A stretch of 64,000 nt of DNA, taken from Oreohelix idahoensis. Lineage: Eukaryota; Mollusca; Gastropoda; Stylommatophora; Oreohelicidae. Numbering within the stretch: the stretch's first letter is position 1; each line of letters begins with the position of its first letter. The DNA lies in NCBI GenBank assembly GCA_024509875.1, contig JAMPIV010000284.1, positions 62,001 through 126,000 on the forward strand, in the 5' to 3' direction. Both the position numbers and the translations under genes were made by a program. The notes beneath the pieces were generated by a model that ran no database searches, was not told where the DNA came from, and saw only the letters and a program-made list of their open reading frames with translations. This document shows positions 54,517 through 64,000 of this stretch, piece by piece.

Positions 54517-55610
54517 AGATGCCGCACCGGTGAGTCATGTGACTACCAGAAGTCGGGAAATAGGCGCAAGTTTTGTCAGTGAGAATCTAGCCATCGTCCT
54601 GGTAGGACGCTCATATTTCCCTTTGCCAGCAAGTTAGCTGTGGAGTTCATGTATTGGACTATTTGTTCTGAGTACTTGCCATATTTCGGTCTTGGTGGAT
54701 AATGACGTGTAATTCTAGAGCTGTATAGTATCTAGTGGGTATTTTCAACAGGCCGTAGATTTATAAGTTGGCAATGATTTGAGTGTGTCATTGTCACAGT
54801 TTTGCTGCTCAAGGTGAGCGATATTCATTGCAGTGTTTTCAGTGTAAGTCGTACTGTCGAGTATGATACTAATAGATTAAGTTGTTAAGGCAAGTTACAT
54901 TGGCATTTCATTATTGTATTTGATGCGTTTGTTGGCCGTGTGAGGTCTTATTATATTGTGCATATGATTAAAGGGAGTTACCTGTAGAAAGGTATTGATT
55001 ACTTATGTCAGCCATTGTTGTGTGGTCATACTTCTGGAACGAGCTTTCAATTGTTATTATAAATCCACACTGCAGTGTTGCAACCATATGAAATTGGTTC
55101 CTGACAACTGGGGAGCTCTTGTCCGATTCTTTATAAACCGTGGGGCCAATATTTTATAGTATAGAAGGCTAGAAGTTTCTATGCACACATATTGATAGAA
55201 GTTTATAGGAGCAAGTGTTCACGCCGTCAGGTTTTACAGCGTTCACGGCAGTGTGTTTGTTTTGGTTAGTCAGTAGTCAGTGAACTGTTTTGGTCAGGTG
55301 GTAACCCATCACGGTAATTGACCTAGATTGGAAATAGGGCACAGTGAAAGGTTAGTGTTGTCAATAAAGCTGAGAGTTGACATTTATCGTGTTCGATTAT
55401 GGCGGTGGAAAGTTTATTTTTATTCTAGGCTGGTCGATTATTGATAGAAGGAGCGATAGAGTGAAGTTGCAGCTGGCGGCTAGCAGTACAGTTTGATATA
55501 ATACAAGGCGTACTTTGTAGCTTAGTGCTAGGAAGGTGGTGATCTAGTCGGAGCAGCGGTGGTTAGTTATGACAGGTGTTTGCAGTTGGTTCATAAGCGA
55601 TGTAGAGGAG
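54517..55610. other. undetermined, no coding signal
   Basis: GT-rich, non-coding. It could belong to the long leader or 5' LTR of the downstream gypsy element, but I could not find the beginning of the 3' LTR (63,585 on) repeated here. Confidence 0.35.
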
Positions 55611-55800
55611 AATAGTTTGTCAATATTTGTGGTATTGGTAGTTGGGCCCTGGTGACTGACTGTGGTGTCGTCAGAAGGAAAGAGTTCGTCAATATTTGTT
55701 GATAATATTTGGGCCTTGGTGACTGACTGTGGTGTCGTCAGAAGCGAATAGATCGTCAATATTTGTTTGTAATATTTGGGCTCCGGAGCCTGTGTGTGTC
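55611..55800. repeat. 68-bp tandem repeat, 3 units
   Basis: Three diverging units share tcgtcaatatttgt, gggccttggtgactgactgt and ggtgtcgtcagaag. The third is degraded. Confidence 0.8.
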
Positions 55801-56130
55801 GGCAGAGGAGAATAATTCTTTATAATTTCTTGGTATGGTTAGGGTTAATAGTGGTAGTGACATCTCTGGATGTGTGTAACTCCTCTTATCTGGATCATGA
55901 TCTAGATCAACTCAACCATTGTTGGGCACGTAGCCAACCTGCAGTAGTGCCATTGCTCGTACTGCTCTACCTACCCGTGGAACATTATATCCCTGCGTTT
56001 CTGCCAAGTTCTGTCGTGATCGTACCTTACCGATGTGCCGTTCCAGTGGGAGCCTATCCATGCCTCTGTCGTGGCCCTAGTACCGCTTGAAGGGATGCCG
56101 GTTACCGAAGCCTGTTGATCTGAGTGGTCC
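55801..56130. other. non-coding flank of LINE C
   Basis: The open frame 55,776-56,090 has no recognisable domain and overlaps the repeat. Confidence 0.4.
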
Positions 56131-57165
56131 TGGAATAATAATAATAATAATAGCCCCTTCAGTCATAACTGACTATGGGAATGCGCCCCGGAGGTGGCAG
56201 CCCTCAGCTGCTTATTTTCCTGGTGCTCTTTTTGACGTTTTCTCCTCACCTCTGCTTGTTGTGTGAGCGTCTCTTCGCCCAATCTGAGGTGGCGCCGTAA
56301 ATAGCATCGCCACTTAGTGCGATCGGCAGCTTCATCCTCCCATGTTGCAGGATCCATGTCCAGTGCCCTCATATCTCTCTTGCACACATCTTTGAACCTC
56401 AGCTGTGGTCGCCCAACTGTTCTCTTGCCATCTGTTAATTGTCCGTAGAAGATATTTTTTGGGATGCGACCATCTTCCATGCGGCGAACATGGCCAAGCC
56501 AGCGAAGTCTGCGCTGTCTAAGCAGCGTATACATACTTTGAAGGCCAGCACGTGACAACACCTCGACATTTGTCACTTTATCTTTCCACGAGATGCCGAG
56601 GATGCGGCGTAGACACCGTAAATGGAAGGTATTGAGCCTTCTTTCTTGCTTAGCATAGGTCGTCCAGGTCTCGCTGCCATATAGGAGTGTGCTGGTGACG
56701 CAGGCATTATATACCGCAGCTTTGGTCTTCATTGTGAGTTTGGAGTTTCCCCAAACACGCGATGTGAGGCGGGCAAAGGTAGCTGCAGCTTTGCCAATGC
56801 GTCTGTCGATTTCTGTATCCAGTGAGAGTTTGTCATTGATGGTAGACCCCAGGTATGTGAAGTGGTGCACCACTGCCAATTCATAGTTATCGATAGTGAT
56901 AACTGGTGCAGCACCCACATCCTGACTCAGCACATTCGTTTTCTTTAGACTTATTGTGAGGCCAAAGTCCTTGCATGCTTTAGTGAAGCGATTCATCAAG
57001 CTCTGAAGCTCCTGTTGGCTTTGAGTGACGACTGCAGCATCATCAGGAATACACTGTGCTGAATACTGCTGGGTTCCTGAAGTGACGTAGTGAAGTGAAC
57101 TTTGCTGGGATATTTTACGCATCACCGTGACAAAGGACATAATTGTTATTTTCTGGCACATAGAC
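56131..57165 (-). mobile_element. LINE family C, 5'-truncated, 332-codon open frame
   Basis: The minus frame 57,161-56,163 is open. It begins just before the catalytic site, CIPDDAAVVTQSQQELQSLM (the usual FADD reads IPDD), then NDKLSLDTEIDRRIGKAAAT, STLLYGSETWTTYAKQERRL, LRRILGISWKDKVTNVEVLS, QRRLRWLGHVRRMEDGRIPK, RRHLRLGEETLTQQAEV and a final ATSGAHSHSQL. The 3' tail is (TTA)n at 56,131-56,150. It is jockey/CR1-like. No stop has arisen, so it may be young or lucky, but RT motifs A and B are missing. Confidence 0.88.
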
Positions 57166-58775
57166 TTATGAAGAAGTCTTGTTATCTGGACATTATTGCG
57201 TAATACGGTCGTTAGTCTTGCTGTGGAAAGTGCTTAGATAACACCGTATGGAACATTATTTTTCGTTTATATGTCTTCAAGTCTATGAAGTCTAGTTCGT
57301 GTTGTTTCATCACCCATCATCTGTGTCTGAGGAGCTACGCGGAGATCCATCGCTGGATCATCAGTTAAGTTATTGTTTAAATAGCTGTGTATGATATGTT
57401 GTATTTATGTTTTTCTAGTTTTTTCCTTTAAATTCTGTTTTCTTCCTTCAAAATTTTCTTTTCTGTCTATCCGCCTGGTACAACTTATCGTACAGTCGGG
57501 TCTTCCAGATTAGTGGGATCTTTCTGTGGGGGTCGTGTTAGGTTAGCATAAAGCAATAAGTTTGGGTCTGTTTCAACGTCTGTTTCTTGAGGTATTCTTT
57601 TTGGTTTGTTGTTGATTTTCTTTCCTTTTGTTTTGTTCTGTTTCCTCACTTTCTTTGTAGAAACTTAGTCTGTGTCTTTATAGGGGGTTTGTTAGTTAAG
57701 TGAGATCTGTCACTCTAATTTCCGATCACTTGGGGTCATTAGTATTATATACATAGTAAATCTTTGATATGTTATAGGGTTACTATTGCTTACATGTTAT
57801 TTAGTTTATTTTGATTGGTGTGATTTAGTAGGGGCTAGTGAAGGAGACAGCTCTCAACACTTCATTGTTAAGTGTAGTTGTTGTTTAGTCTGCTGTGTTT
57901 AATATTATATATGTGAGTTCAAGGGTGGACGTAAGGCGAGTTTAATTCTTCCTTTTCTTACTTGTGGGAAAATATTGGATTAGACTGATCTCTTCAAGGG
58001 TGTGGCTGTGTATGTTTAGTGGTGGAGTCAGGCAAAAGTGTTTCCTGCGACTGCCCTACTTAACATTCCAAGCTCAGTAGTTGCTAGGTGTACTGGTGTA
58101 GTTTGTATTTACATTGTCTTGTAAATTCAGTAATTCTATTGTTGTGTTTAAGAGGTGTGATCTCTCGTTCCTTCTTGCTATCTTGTAAATACGTTAACAG
58201 GTATCCCTTGTTTTCGTTCGTTGTCAGTCACGCATTGTATATATCAGTCTATCTCTGCTCAAACTTTGTCTGTCATCATATTTACCGTGACTGTTAGTTA
58301 TCGTTCCGTTTAGTGTGTGTCTTTTCATCTGTGGAGTGTTCATTTTTGCCAGCTGTAAACGTTTGTATTAGATAGAATATAAAGAACTGAAATACTGTCA
58401 GAGTGCAGCACTAGGGTGGGTGCTAGTGAGACACTGTAGTGTAGGAGCTGATTTATTTTTCAATTTTGTGGCAGTGCCACAACCTTACAGCTGTGAGGTG
58501 GTATAGCACCAAGAGGTATTATCAGCCAGGGAAGTACAACTTTCGACTATAGTAAGGGTCTTTGTAGTTGTATCACAGAGACTAAGGGGTTGGAAGGACA
58601 AAAACCTAGAGAGTAAGGACACAGTAGACAAGAGGTTAATTGAGGGGTGAAGTGGATTATATTTACATGCATATGAGGTGGTTTTTGGTACATGTTATTG
58701 AGTAGTTGCATACGGAGAATCTATAGCAAAAGAAGCAGAGTCATAGATAGTATTGAGTATTGTGAGTGTACATCA
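57166..58775. other. long non-coding leader or host interval
   Basis: T/G-rich; no protein frame. It may hold the 5' LTR or leader of the gypsy element. I saw no TG...CA pair matching 63,585-64,000. Confidence 0.4.
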
Positions 58776-60200
58776 TGGACTTAGATGGTTTCATTCGGAT
58801 AGGCAAAGAATGAGGGCACACTGGGAAAGAACTTAGGATTATGCCAAGGCAGAATACCAATCAAAAGAGAATCAGGATGCATTAAGAGATTTACGTGTCG
58901 AGGAACGAGAACTCAAGAAGGCAGAGTTAGAATTTCAAGAAAAGAAGAAGGAACGAGAATTACAGGAAAAGAAAATGAAAGAGGATAGACAGTTAGAATT
59001 ACAGGAAAGGAAGATGAAAAAAGATAAAGAGTTTCAAGAAAGGAAGATGAAAGAAGATAAAGAGTTTCAAGAAAAGAAGATGAAAGAGGAAAGAGAGTTA
59101 GAATTAGAAAAGGAGAGAATGAGAATAGCTCTGGAAGAGAAGAAGATTGATAAGGAAATACAATTGAAGAGATTAGAAGTGGGTGCGAGTGGTCAGAACT
59201 CGACTCCGGGGGGGGGGGGGGGGGGGGGGGGGGGAGGGGGGCTCATTGTCCCTTTAGGCTGCGTCTGCCAAATTTTAATGACAAAATCGACAGTTTAGAT
59301 TTTTTCCTTGAGAGGTTCGAGGAAGAATGCGTCCACTGGAAGGCTGACAGAGATCAGTGGCCATCTCTGTTATCCACATTCTAGTGGGACCTGCAATGGA
59401 GTCTTTTTATAGCCTCCCGCTGGAAGAGCGAACGGATTACGACAAGGTGAAGGAACGGTTGCTTCGGAAGTTCCGTCTGACGGCTGACGGGTACCGGACG
59501 CGTTTTAGAAACACTATGCCAAATGCAGACTAGGACTTCGAGGACTTCATCTCGAAGATCAAGCTTCTGCTGAATAGATGGATCGAGGTGGAAGGAATTC
59601 CAAAGGACTATAATGGCCTGGTTGACCTTATGCTACGGGATAAAGTGTAGTTGTCGTGTTCTACTGAGTTGGTAGCTTTCTTCCAAGAGCGCCAGCCAAA
59701 TGACATTGAGTCCATGGCACCGTTGGGCCACCATTATGTCCTTGCCCATCCGGGCAAACCCATCCAGAAGTCGGGTCTGTCAGATGCCTTAGTTGCAGGC
59801 GTCGGCAAGGTACAGCGCCAAACGTGGCAGCGTCGGGGGGGGGGGAAGCGCTGAAAGGTCACCGAGTGAGAGGTTTGGGAGGTCGCCCCGTCCATATCAG
59901 TCAGGTGGGCGCAGTTATGAGAACTTTAGACCACAGCGGAGTTTCCAGTCCAGGTGGAATAACCGTCAGTCGGGAAGCGATAGCGACATAGAAGGATTCC
60001 AAGGACGGAAACAGGTGCACAAAAGTAAATGGTTTTATAAAGGTAAAGGATCCAAACACAGGGGCGGATCGTCAGATGGTCAAGGGTCTGACTCCGATGT
60101 GTGCTCCTCACCGAACCATAGTCCTAAGAAGGAGAAGAAAGATATTGTTTGCAACGAGTGCGGTGGCAGAGGCCTTATAGCCAGGACGTGCAGCAATAAT
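58776..60200 (+). pseudogene. gag of LTR element 2
   Basis: Starts near MDLDGFIRIGKE (58,776). A stop follows, then a long charged coiled coil (58,840-59,200; EKKMKEDRQLELQERKMKKD). A poly-G run of about 26 bases (59,208-59,234) breaks the frame. The capsid-like part reads LPNFNDKIDSLDFFLERFEE, ERLLRKFRLTADGYRTRFRN, DFEDFISKIKLLLNRWIEVE and LVDLMLRDKV-stop-LSCSTELVA. An RS/RG-rich stretch and a zinc-knuckle relic CNECGGRGLIARTC (His replaced) follow. At least four breaks. Confidence 0.75.
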
Positions 60201-60460
60201 GCAGAGAATGCCAATACGGCGTGTGTATTAAACACCGTCAATAGTGAGGATTGCGAGGGTTGCAGACAATTATTTGTACCCGATGAGAAACCATTGCTAA
60301 TATGCGGACATACCCTACCCTGCCGGTCTTCTCTAGACAAGTGTGGGAAACTCGATCTGTATTCAGGTTTTGTGCAGCTGAAGCAGGTATCGGTGCTTAG
60401 GGACACGGGGTGTACTACCATAGGGTACGCCGCTTTTGCATCGATGAGTCGTGCTTAACG
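60201..60460 (+). pseudogene. aspartic protease region of LTR element 2
   Basis: The frame continues from the zinc-knuckle relic to QLKQVSVLRDTGCTTIGYAA, where DTG is the catalytic motif of retroelement aspartic protease, and a stop at 60,456. Further protease sequence probably spills into the next frame (RRFCIDESCLTGKTVRCIKF, IAIVDIDTPFQSGRVRACVL, VADLIVGNVRG), which has the flap and ILG-like (LIVGN) regions. Protease matures Gag-Pol. A frameshift at about 60,415 separates its parts. Confidence 0.7.
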
Positions 60461-62050
60461 GGGAAGACAGTAAGGTGCATCAAATTTGGGGGCAATGTGG
60501 AATATGACCCCATAGCTATTGTGGATATTGACACCCCTTTCCAATCAGGGAGGGTGCGTGCGTGTGTTCTCAATGAACCAGTGGCAGACTTGATTGTCGG
60601 TAACGTACGAGGGGTGCGGGACTTCGCACGGACAGAAATCCACGAGTGGCAAAAGAGTAAACATCTAGTAACTAATGTGGTGCTCACTAGGGCACAAGCA
60701 AGGGCAAAGAAGGAACAGGAGACTCCGGAAACCACAAGCATGCCGTCTGAAGTAGATGGGGTTTTCGGCGATCGGGACGTGTCAGTTGGTGACTTCGCGG
60801 AGGGGCAGAAAGCGGATAGGACGCTACAGAGACTGTTTGAGCTTGCAAATGTGGGTGAGGCAAAGCATACCAAAACGTCCCGTTACTGGTTTGAATTTAA
60901 GAACCAGATCTTGATCCGTTGCTTTGAGAGACATCAGCAGGACCTGCGGCAGGTAGTGGTCCCAAGCCAGTGGAGAGCAAATGTATTGGAGCTAGCTCAT
61001 GACTCCCCCTTCGCTTGTCATATGGGAGTGGCTAGGACCCGACACAGGGTTCTCTCTCAATTTTGTTGGCCAGCATGCAATACGGACATCAAGGTGTATT
61101 GCCGATCGTGTATTGTGTGCCAACAGATGGCTCATAGGGGCCGATCGCCAAAGCCTCCAGTTCAGACAGTGGACTTGTCCCTGGTCCCATTTCAGAAGGT
61201 CGCGGTAGACATAATAGGCCCGTTGCCTATCGCGTCCGGTAGAGGATTTCGTTTCATCCTCACAATGAAAGACTTGTGCACGAGGTAGTCGGAGGCGGTG
61301 CCTATGCGTTTGATTACCTCATAGGCAGTAGCCGAAGCATTACAGCTATTATACAGCCGATTCGGGTTCCCAGAGTGTGTGCTCTCTGATAGGGGAACTC
61401 TGTTTATTTCGAGGGAGATGTCGGAGGTCACGAAGCTGTTGGGGATCTCCCAGACGTTTACCTCTCCCTACCAACTGCAGGCGAACGTGGTTTGCGAACG
61501 CCTAAACAGCGCAGTGAAACACATGTTGGCGAAAGTGACTTCCGAGTTCCCGCAGGATTGGGACAAATATCTTCCGGCAGTACTGTTCGCGTACAGGGAA
61601 GCCCCACACAAGAGTACGGGTTTCTCACCGTTTGAGCTGCAGTATGGAGCAAACCCCAGGGGTCCGATGCATGTCCTAAAGGACTGGTTGGTAGGAAAGC
61701 ACACAGAGGATGCTGCAGGGTCGGCGTATGATTACGTCGTACATTTGAGCGAGTGGATAATTAGGTCGTGTGCGATAGCGCGTGAACACTTGACTCAGGC
61801 GGGTATTCAGTACCGCCGGTACGCAAACCGGGGTATTAGATTAATATCATTTCGGCCAGGAGATGAAGTGTGGTTGCTTCTGCCTACGAAGGAAGACAGA
61901 TTAAGCATCTCCTGGCAAGGTCCATTTCAGGTGCTTAAGAAGATAACAGATGTTGACTATATTATTAGAGTTAGGAACAAAGAGAAGATATTCCACATGA
62001 ACATGCTCAAGCCGTACGTGGAACGCCCGGTTGAGTTAACATCGGTGGTC
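60461..62050 (+). pseudogene. integrase of LTR element 2
   Basis: Zinc-binding domain: ANVLELAHDSPFACHMGVAR, H and CRSCIVCQQ (HHCC complete). Catalytic core: VAVDIIGPLPIASGRGF (first Asp), VLSDRGTLFISREMSEVT (second Asp) and NVVCERLNSAVKHMLAKV (Glu). C-terminal GPY/F domain: DEVWLLLPTKEDRLSISWQ, GPFQVLKKITDVDYII and FHMNMLKPYV. Two TAG stops at 61,286 and 61,322 cut the core, otherwise one frame. It inserts element cDNA into the chromosome. It precedes RT, unlike most gypsy elements. Confidence 0.88.
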
Positions 62051-62177
62051 AACACCGCCGGGACACGACGTTCAGAGGTAGCAGCGGCAGTGGTGGTTGA
62101 GATAGCGGAGACGGGTCCGACGATGGAAACTTACAGCTGTCTCTCGTGCCGCTGCCCCTTCCGAATCTTGGGGAGAT

Positions 62178-62996
62178 GTGTCGGTCTCTGCAGGTCTAAC
62201 CGACGGGCAGAAAGCTCAGGTAGAGGCAATCCTGAGGGATTTCAGTGATGTACTCACTGATTTGCCCGGAAGGACGGACTTGATAGTCCACGACATAACT
62301 CTGACCGACAACCAGCCGATCAGAGTAAAGCCATATCCGTTGCCACTACACTATAAGGCGGCGATCGAGAAGGAAATCGATGATATGGTTCGGCTGGACA
62401 TCATCGCTCCCTCCGAATCCGTATATTCCTTCCCCTTGGTTGTGGTCAAGAAAAAGAATTCATCCCTTCGCGTATGCATCGATTTTGGTAAGCTTAATAA
62501 TATCACGGTAGTCGACGCAGAGCCTATGCCTAACCAGGAGGAGCTTCTGACCAAGCTCTCGCATGCTAGATTTTTCAATAAGTTAGATCTATCAAGGGGG
62601 TATTGGTAGGTGCCATTATCCGAAGCTGCAAAACCCCTCACGGCCTTTGCAACACCAAGAGGGCTGTTCCAATTTAACTGTTTGTGCTTCGGGCTAGTCA
62701 ATGCACCCGCCACCTTCGTGAGAATGACGAGGAAGTTACTAGGGCACAGAGACGATGTAATCACGTACATCGATTATATCTACATGTTCCACGATACATA
62801 GGAGCAGCATGTGGAGGGGCTGTTCGCCGTGTTAAAGTGTCTGAAGACACATGGAATCACTGCTCGCCCGAGCAAAGTGTCTATCGGCTACGCAGAGCTA
62901 GGCTTCCTGGGCCACATGGTTGGCCACAACATAATTAAACCAGAAGATGGTAGTGACTAAAATCTTACAGTTGCAGGTGCCGAAAGAAAGAGACAG
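62178..62996 (+). pseudogene. reverse transcriptase of LTR element 2
   Basis: Order: VLTDLPGRTDLIVHDITLTD, KEIDDMVRLDIIAPSESVYS, LRVCIDFGKLNNITVVDAEP, FFNKLDLSRGYW (motif A Asp) then TAG at 62,607, VPLSEAAKPLTAFATPRGLF, FGLVNAPATFVRMT and VITYIDYIYMFHD, then stops at 62,799 and 62,956. The catalytic YIDD reads YIDY (gat to tat), so one of the two metal-binding Asp is lost. With stops and a frameshift near 62,960, RT is dead. Confidence 0.88.
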
Positions 62997-63564
62997 GTGA
63001 AGAGTTTGCTAGGACTTATTAATTTTTATAATAAGTTTATCCCAGATTTTTCGACTATGGCTGAGCCGCTTACTGCACTCACCAGAAAAGGGCAGCCAAT
63101 CAAAGTAAAATGGTCCACGGAATGTGAAGAGGCACTGGGTAGGATAAAAAAAGTGCTTTCCAAGAAACCTATCCTAAGGTTACCAGATCTAGGCAGACCA
63201 CTGATTTTACACACCGATGTTTCATCGGTAGGCATTGGGGCCTGTCTCATGCAGGACCATGGTGGGTCACTCCATCCGTTGTTGTACGTCAGTCGGAAGT
63301 TGTTGCCAGCAGAAACTAAGTACTCCACTATTGAGAGGGAGTGCCTTAGTTTTGTGTGGGCTGTTTCTAAGCTGGCAAGATACCTGTTGGGGGGCACATT
63401 ATTTCTTCCAAACAGATCACAAACCATTGCTATTTTTGCAGTCGGCTAAATCCACCAGTGCTAAATTGACACGCTGGGCATTATTGCTGCAGCAGTTTAA
63501 CTTTACTATTCTTCCAATTCAGGGAGTACATAATGTAGTGGCGGACGCCCTGTCCAGGTTATAA
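62997..63564 (+). pseudogene. RT thumb end and RNase H of LTR element 2
   Basis: Begins KSLLGLINFYNKFIPDFSTM then AEPLTALTRKGQPIKVKW, then RNase H: LPDLGRPLILHTDVSSVGIG (Asp), AETKYSTIERECLSFVWAVS (Glu). A one-base frameshift in the G run at about 63,390 moves to the next frame, which gives FFQTDHKPLLFLQSAKSTSA (Asp) and GVHNVVADALSRL before the stop at 63,562. Catalytic acids are present. Confidence 0.85.
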
Positions 63565-63584
63565 GGTTGGTGTAAGGACGGGAG

Positions 63585-64000
63585 TGTTCGATGAGAGGTG
63601 TTGACATGTGATAGTGGGTAGCAAGTAATTGCAGCCATGGTAGAGGCGTTTTCGTGTACATTGAAGACCATGTTTGTACATATGGCTATGCTTTGAATGT
63701 ATGTATTATGGCGCCATAAAGGCAATTTACTATAAAATTGAATTTAGCATATGTCTAAACTTTGTGACAAATGACTGTTTTGTGCTATTTGGATCAACTG
63801 TAACGTATACCTATGTAAGAGTTATTATTAATGTACATCGCACTGTGTTATGGTAGACCAGGGGTGGACAGTTGTTGTAATTTTTAACGACTGTCAGAAC
63901 CTTGGGTAACCAATGGCATACTCATGTTGTGTTTTGTGGTTGGTGGGATAATGCAGTAACGACAATGGTATGAAAGAACTTCGGCACTCTCGGTTCAGAT
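63585..64000 (+). repeat. candidate 3' LTR of element 2, partial
   Basis: Begins tgttcgatgagaggtgttga right after a purine-rich gtaaggacgggag tract. It runs to the window end without a visible terminus, and no upstream partner was found. Confidence 0.45.

Larger units (their letters stand above)
58776..64000 (+). mobile_element. Ty3/gypsy LTR retrotransposon 2 (Gmr1-like order), decayed, runs off window
   Basis: Order on the plus strand: gag (58,776-60,200), aspartic protease (60,385-60,460), integrase (60,730-62,050), RT (62,178-62,996), RNase H (62,997-63,564), polypurine-like gtaaggacgggag and a candidate 3' LTR from 63,585. Integrase stands before RT. The element is full in domain terms but has many stops and frameshifts. 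It is more GC-rich than element 1. No 5' LTR was found. Confidence 0.88.

Noticed and set aside
54517..58775. 5' LTR of gypsy element 2
   Set aside because: No match to the sequence starting at 63,585 could be seen, so it is not called.

Overview
This is a stretch of animal nuclear DNA, AT-rich and packed with transposable elements (TEs). No complete host gene is visible. Evidence that it is a metazoan genome: GT-AG exon borders, a class A GPCR exon, Penelope-like, RTE/CR1/jockey-like LINE, Ty3/gypsy (Gmr1-type), Tigger, mariner and hAT relics, tRNA-derived SINEs, and many mini- and microsatellites. The TE mix fits a marine invertebrate, perhaps a lophotrochozoan, but the species cannot be fixed from sequence alone.

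Layout. 0-9 kb: a 40-bp minisatellite, fragments of two LINE families here called A and B, an R2-like nuclease domain, and RNase H relics. 9-15 kb: a two-part minisatellite split by a family A LINE, which itself carries a mariner, a SINE and an unexplained 1.3-kb block. 15-20 kb: a GPCR exon, a 13-bp minisatellite split by a family B LINE, LINE relics, a possible signal-peptide exon, and a LINE RT open over 406 codons. 20.5-22.9 kb: a Tigger element with exact TIRs and one frameshift. 25-28 kb: a decayed transposase-like gene with a small internal inversion, then a 384-bp triplication. 29-34 kb: SINEs and two non-autonomous DNA elements. 34.6-37.2 kb: a 43-bp satellite. 37.6-38.8 kb: a Penelope-like relic. 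39-51.3 kb: a hAT MITE, a host-like exon, and an unclassified DNA transposon (40.46-51.27 kb) into which an 8.4-kb LTR retrotransposon (42,680-51,115) jumped. 51.3-58.7 kb: a 42-bp minisatellite with a SINE, more LINE pieces and undetermined sequence. 58.8-64 kb: a second, decayed gypsy element running off the window.

The strongest signals. Both gypsy elements place integrase upstream of reverse transcriptase, the order known for Gmr1-like elements. The first has almost identical 2.4-kb LTRs and a 5-bp target duplication although protease, integrase core and RT core are deleted, so it looks like a recently mobilised non-autonomous derivative. Its insertion separated the two ends of a DNA transposon that can still be paired by inverted sequence. 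A roughly 80-bp inversion inside another transposase-like gene is also directly readable. Little host gene content is supported: one GPCR exon, one possible secreted-protein first exon and one possible membrane-protein exon, all on the minus strand.
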